Below are positions 60,715 through 64,000 of a stretch of 64,000 nucleotides of DNA, piece by piece (the stretch's first letter is position 1; the number at the start of each line of letters is the position of its first letter). Source of the stretch: Salinimicrobium sp035607535 (lineage in GTDB: Bacteria; Bacteroidota; Bacteroidia; Flavobacteriales; Flavobacteriaceae); assembly GCF_035607535.1 (NCBI RefSeq), contig NZ_JAYDZX010000017.1, positions 1 to 64,000 of the forward strand, written 5' to 3'. The notes below the pieces were generated by a model that saw only the letters and a program-made list of their open reading frames with translations, did no database searches and was not told where the DNA came from. The translations under genes and the position numbers were made by a program.

Positions 60715-62175
60715 ATGAAAATTCAAATTGTTTTTAGCCTGTTTTTTATTGCTGCGGGAATGGTTAACATCTATGCCCAGGTGGATGAAAATCCAGAATT
60801 ATTCCGCACACTAAAAAAACATGACAGTCTGTTCTTTGAGCGGTCCTTTAATCAGTGTGATCTTGAATATCTGCAGAAGCATATTACAGAAGACCTGGAA
60901 TTCTATCACGATCAGGGAGGATACCAGGACAGGGAAATGTTTCTGAAAAACACAAGAAAGAATATCTGTTCAGGTTCAGGACCGAAACCGATAAGAATGG
61001 TAGAGGAAAACAGCTTAAAGGTCTTCCCAATGTACAACAACGGAAAGATCTATGCTGCCATTCAGGAAGGAGTGCATCATTTTTACCTGCGGGAAAAAGG
61101 TGGAGCAGAAATTCAAACCGGTTCAGCAAAATTTACGCACGTATGGAGGCTCGAAGACGGGGCCTGGAAACTTGCGGAGGTGCTAAGCTACGACCATGGG
61201 GAACCCGCTTCTATAAGTGCAAGAGCGAATATTGAAAAGCTTTTAAAAGAAAATGGCGTTCCCGCTTTAGGCCTGGGGATCATTAAAAATGGGGAGCTGA
61301 CTAAAGTGGAGGTTTACGGAACTTTGGATAAGACCAATCCGGCACCTTATAACACGATCTTTAAAGTAGCATCCCTCACCAAACCTGTAGTGGCCGTTAC
61401 TGCCCTTAAATTGATCGACGAAGGATTGATGGATCTGGATGAGCCCCTGCATCAATACTGGACAGATCCCGATCTGCGAAATGATGAGCGGCACAAGCTT
61501 TTAACACCGAGATTGGTGCTCACTCACCAAACCGGTTTTCCCAACTGGAGATATTTGGATGAAACCGGGAAGCTGGCCTTTGAGTTTGAGCCGGGAAGCC
61601 AATACCAGTATTCCGGCGAAGGCTTTGAATACCTAAAAAGAGCTATGGAAAATAAGTTTGGAACCGGCATTGAACAACTAGCCGGGGAACATGTATTTAC
61701 ACCTGCGGGAATGACCGATACCCGGTTCTGGTGGGATGAGGAAATGGACGAGAGCAGGTATGCACAGAATTTTGACAAGGAAGGGAAGAAGATCGCTACT
61801 GCAAAATATTACCGGGCCAGTGCAGCTGCAAACCTGCTCACTACCGTTGAAGATTACGGAAGATTCCTAAGCTATGTCCTTAATGGTGCAGAATTATCCA
61901 ATGATCTTTTTCAGGAGATGCAAAGTCGGCAGGTGAAACTCCGGGAAAACGATTATTTCGGTTTGGGTTGGGAGATCCTAACCGGATTTTCAGGCGGGGA
62001 GTATGCTCTGCTGCACACGGGCGGTGATCCCGGAGTAAGAACTTTGGCGGTAATGTTTCCGAAGTCCAAAAACGGCTACCTAATCTTCTTAAATGGAGAA
62101 AATGTGGAGGAGATCCAGGAGGAGTTATTTAATAACCGTCTTTATCTTGGCAAGGAATTGTGGAACAGGAGGTAA
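60715..62175 (+). CDS. secreted NTF2-like / serine beta-lactamase-fold hydrolase fusion
   Basis: The protein has 486 residues, starting at ATG 60715 with a signal peptide ('MKIQIVFSLFFIAAGMVNIYA'); the frame is open to 60610. Residues 25-150 are a DUF4440/NTF2-like domain ('ELFRTLKKHDSLFFERSFNQ'). Residues 165-480 are a class C beta-lactamase-like serine hydrolase: S-x-x-K in 'VASLTKPVVAV', Tyr in 'YQYSGEGFEYL', and 'HTGGDPG' as the third motif. It may be a peptidase or esterase; resistance activity is not implied. Confidence 0.9.
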   Translation: MKIQIVFSLFFIAAGMVNIYAQVDENPELFRTLKKHDSLFFERSFNQCDLEYLQKHITEDLEFYHDQGGYQDREMFLKNTRKNICSGSGPKPIRMVEENSLKVFPMYNNGKIYAAIQEGVHHFYLREKGGAEIQTGSAKFTHVWRLEDGAWKLAEVLSYDHGEPASISARANIEKLLKENGVPALGLGIIKNGELTKVEVYGTLDKTNPAPYNTIFKVASLTKPVVAVTALKLIDEGLMDLDEPLHQYWTDPDLRNDERHKLLTPRLVLTHQTGFPNWRYLDETGKLAFEFEPGSQYQYSGEGFEYLKRAMENKFGTGIEQLAGEHVFTPAGMTDTRFWWDEEMDESRYAQNFDKEGKKIATAKYYRASAAANLLTTVEDYGRFLSYVLNGAELSNDLFQEMQSRQVKLRENDYFGLGWEILTGFSGGEYALLHTGGDPGVRTLAVMFPKSKNGYLIFLNGENVEEIQEELFNNRLYLGKELWNRR

Positions 62176-62189
62176 AAAGATAGCTTTCT

Positions 62190-62216
62190 AAAATACCATT
62201 TTTGACTACCTTTAAA
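62190..62216 (+). promoter_or_regulatory. shared 27-bp upstream motif, copy 2
   Basis: Same motif as 57628-57654 with one mismatch, ending 25 bases before the DUF4256 ATG. Confidence 0.5.
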
Positions 62217-62241
62217 ATCCGGTAACAAAAAGACATCTGAA

Positions 62242-62805
62242 ATGGCAGAACTTAAAGAGCTTTCGGCAGCACAGCAGGAGGAGCTGCTTACGACTCTAAA
62301 ATCCCGATTTGATGAGAATAAAAGCAGGCACGAAGGCCTGGAATGGGATAAAGTGGAGCACAAATTAAAATCCAATCCTGCCAAAATGTTATCGCTTCAC
62401 GAGATGGAAAGGACAGGAGGAGAACCCGATATAGTTGGAATGGAAGAAAAGTCGGGAGCCTATATTTTCTATGATTGTTCTGCGGAAAGTCCGAAGGGGC
62501 GACGGAGTGTCTGTTATGACCCCGAAGCTCTGGCCTCGAGGAAGAAATTTCCTCCCAAAAACAGTGCTGTGGAGCTGGCTGCTAAAATGGGAATTGAGCT
62601 ACTTTCAGAAGAACAATACAGGGAATTACAACAACTAGGCACGTTTGACACAAAAACCTCCAGTTGGTTAAAAACCCCTGAAGAAATTAGAAAGCTGGGA
62701 GGGGCGATCTTTGGAGATTTCCGCTTTGGTCGGGTATTTATTTACCATAATGGCGCGGAATCCTATTATGCTGCCAGAGGATTTAGAGGGATATTGAAGG
62801 TGTAA
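62242..62805 (+). CDS. DUF4256 domain protein
   Basis: The protein has 187 residues. The blocks 'LLTTLKSRFDENKSRHEGLE', 'LHEMERTGGEPDIVG', 'YIFYDCSAESPKGRRSVCYD' and 'AIFGDFRFGRVFIYHNGAES' define the DUF4256 family. No activity is known. It carries the same upstream motif as the VOC gene. Confidence 0.92.
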   Translation: MAELKELSAAQQEELLTTLKSRFDENKSRHEGLEWDKVEHKLKSNPAKMLSLHEMERTGGEPDIVGMEEKSGAYIFYDCSAESPKGRRSVCYDPEALASRKKFPPKNSAVELAAKMGIELLSEEQYRELQQLGTFDTKTSSWLKTPEEIRKLGGAIFGDFRFGRVFIYHNGAESYYAARGFRGILKV

Positions 62806-63071
62806 CAGAAGCTTAATAAGATTTTGAGGAAGGAGTTCTTAAAATGTCATTTTTGAAACCTCTCTCATAAATGACAATATTTTCGGGAAATGAACTTTCA
62901 GGAAATAACTCGAGCCTCATTTCGGGACTAAAAGAGTGTCAGGAAGAATCCCATACCACATTCTTTCATACCAATACCTGATTTCGGATTGGTTCTGCTG
63001 CAGGTCTCTTTTTAAACCCTGATTTAGAATTTTTAGTTTAAATTGTAGATGTTTTGCTGTTCTGCGATACA

Positions 63072-63091
63072 ACATCAATAGATATTGATGT
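63072..63091. promoter_or_regulatory. perfect 20-bp palindrome upstream of the barrel gene
   Basis: ACATCAATA-GA-TATTGATGT is a 9-bp perfect inverted repeat with a two-base centre, 40 bases before the ATG at 63132. It has the size of a dimeric repressor site. The rest of the 326-base gap is AT-rich, with a promoter-like TTTTTG (62855 region) and TATTTTCG (near 62878-62885). Confidence 0.45.
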
Positions 63092-63131
63092 GGAATGTGT
63101 AAAACCATTTGTGCCGGCAAAACCTATACCT

Positions 63132-63668
63132 ATGAAAAACAGCATTTTTCGACTCCTAATTTTTTGCCTTATCTGTTTTTATTCAGGTAATACGAGTCTT
63201 GCGCAGGAACAATTCAATATCACCGGCGGATTCGGAACCCCGGAAACTGTAAATATCGGTGTCAGGATGCAGGTGGATCAAAACCAGTATGGAATTGCAT
63301 TAGGAACCAGTCCGGGTTATAAAAACACGAATTTCACAGTTTCAGGGGATTTTTACTATCATTTCGCAGGAAGATCCGGACAAACGGATCTGATGCCCTG
63401 GTACGTCAAATCGGGTCTTACTTATATGAGGAGTGAAGGGGAGTGGGAGAAAAGAACGAATTTGCTGCTGGTGCCAAGACTCGGGAGGGATTTTAATCTC
63501 ACTCCTCAATTCGGCGTTGCGCTCGAGGCCGGAGTAATGCTCATGCTACTTGACCAGAACACTGCAAAAAAGGAAAGAACAGACGCTGTGTCGGGCGACC
63601 TGGATATAATCGGTTCAGGGTTTATTCAAGCTTCCGCCGGACTCAAATTCTTCTATAGATTTTATTAG
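63132..63668 (+). CDS. outer-membrane beta-barrel protein of unknown family
   Basis: The protein has 178 residues from ATG 63132, with a signal peptide ('MKNSIFRLLIFCLICFYSGN', cleaved after SLAQ). Strand pattern and terminal aromatic residues ('SAGLKFFYRFY') indicate a small barrel. 'LLLVPRLGRDFNLTPQFGVA' and 'GIALGTSPGYKNTNFTVSG' are repeating strand-turn units. The function is unknown. Confidence 0.75.
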   Translation: MKNSIFRLLIFCLICFYSGNTSLAQEQFNITGGFGTPETVNIGVRMQVDQNQYGIALGTSPGYKNTNFTVSGDFYYHFAGRSGQTDLMPWYVKSGLTYMRSEGEWEKRTNLLLVPRLGRDFNLTPQFGVALEAGVMLMLLDQNTAKKERTDAVSGDLDIIGSGFIQASAGLKFFYRFY

Positions 63669-63710
63669 AACAATGAACAATTAACAATGATCAATTAACA
63701 GTGCTCAGTG
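63669..63710. repeat. heptanucleotide-period stretch
   Basis: AACAATG, AACAATT, AACAATG, ATCAATT, AACAGTG and CTCAGTG are six consecutive 7-base units right after the barrel gene. The rest of the gap to 63954 shows nothing I can name. Confidence 0.65.
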
Positions 63711-63954
63711 GTGCTAAATTTTTCTGTGTTCTGGCTTATTGGGAAAAACATTGCCACAGTTCCAGCCTCAGATTCCCAAACAGAATTTGAAGAGGTGAGA
63801 ATTTGAAGATTCGAATTTGTGAGCTGTTGTTCTACAAGACCTCTGCGTTCTCTGCAAAAAACTTTTGGCCTTTAATAAAATTTTCCCTGCACTTTTAATT
63901 TCGTACTTCTAACTTCATTGGCTATCTTGGGAATCTTAAAAATTCCATTTACCC

Positions 63955-64000
63955 ATGATAAAAAAGTTACCGATGTACGGGCTGTTGCTGGCCGTAGGGT
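63955..64000 (+). CDS. 5' end of a gene cut by the window edge
   Basis: An ATG at 63955 opens a frame 'MIKKLPMYGLLLAVG' that is still open at the end of the window and looks like a signal peptide or first membrane helix. Too short to identify. Confidence 0.45.
   Translation, partial: MIKKLPMYGLLLAVG

Noticed and set aside
60715..62175. An antibiotic-resistance beta-lactamase
   Set aside because: The S-x-x-K, Tyr and H-T-G motifs mark the fold only; the fusion to an NTF2-like domain and the size are typical of peptidase or esterase relatives.
1..64000. A prophage, integrative element or defence island
   Set aside because: No integrase, transposase, terminase, toxin-antitoxin, restriction or Cas gene is present. 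The serine hydrolase, VOC and CPBP genes are not sufficient evidence for a resistance or defence locus.

Overview
This window looks like a chromosomal segment from a marine or saline Flavobacteriia member (Bacteroidota), close in gene content to Gramella, Salegentibacter or Salinimicrobium. That rests on many Bacteroidota-restricted families (GSCFA, DUF4136, DUF5522, DUF6122, 2TM, GH3-like, TolB-amidohydrolase fusions), on flavobacterial promoters (TTTG, about 19 bases, then TAnnTTTG), on scarce Shine-Dalgarno sequences, and on lipobox signal peptides. There is no phage, integrase, transposase, CRISPR array or rRNA operon. The coding content is mostly housekeeping. The unusual material lies between the genes.

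Layout. 0.1-9.9 kb: GSCFA, DUF4230, an aromatic amino acid hydroxylase, DUF4136, urocanase (hutU), DUF5522, a PLP desulfhydrase-like enzyme, a glucosaminidase with LysM, and hemL. 10.3-18.4 kb: GH3-like, DUF2797, a large AsmA-like protein, a FolK-deoxynucleoside kinase fusion, a secreted protein, and a TrmH-type methyltransferase. 18.7-22.5 kb: mutS, tRNA-Gly, tRNA-Leu, and a lone receiver. 22.5-31.7 kb: GDPD, two acidic small lipoproteins, waaA, a DegT aminotransferase, an amidohydrolase, fabD, a PPOX-fold protein, fructosamine kinase, folA and a 2TM protein. 31.7-41.9 kb: a class V aminotransferase, asnA, DUF427, egtD, two small TonB-CTD-like proteins, thyA, a CNT transporter, a bifunctional nuclease and etfBA. 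42-51 kb: pdhB, soluble and membrane pyrophosphatases, an App1-type phosphatase, a fatty-acid hydroxylase, a repeat array, a deoxynucleoside kinase and DUF6122. 51.7-64 kb: a TolB-amidohydrolase, beta-barrels, CPBP, DUF4386, VOC, AlkB, an XRE regulator, a serine hydrolase and DUF4256.

How the genes fit together. Thymidylate and folate metabolism is strongly represented: folA, thyA, FolK and two deoxynucleoside kinases. etfBA and pdhB feed respiration. Two different pyrophosphatases sit side by side.

Main discovery candidate. The 325-bp region in front of asnA (33893-34217, minus strand) reads as a tandem transcription attenuator. A flavobacterial promoter is followed by a 25-codon leader ORF with ten Asn codons, then a segment that can pair with the 5' arm of a strong intrinsic terminator. 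A second leader ORF with five more Asn codons, a PPPD motif and a second terminator follow, and then asnA begins. This predicts that asparagine synthesis is switched by Asn-tRNA supply through ribosome stalling.

Other intergenic signals. At least eleven non-coding loci carry tandem arrays that all have a 7-base period but different unit sequences. A five-copy array of about 190 bp of a palindromic element lies at 49.0-49.9 kb. There are several MITE-like or REP-like palindromes, one of which appears to have inserted in frame in hutU. A near-identical 27-bp motif sits at the same distance from two unrelated start codons.
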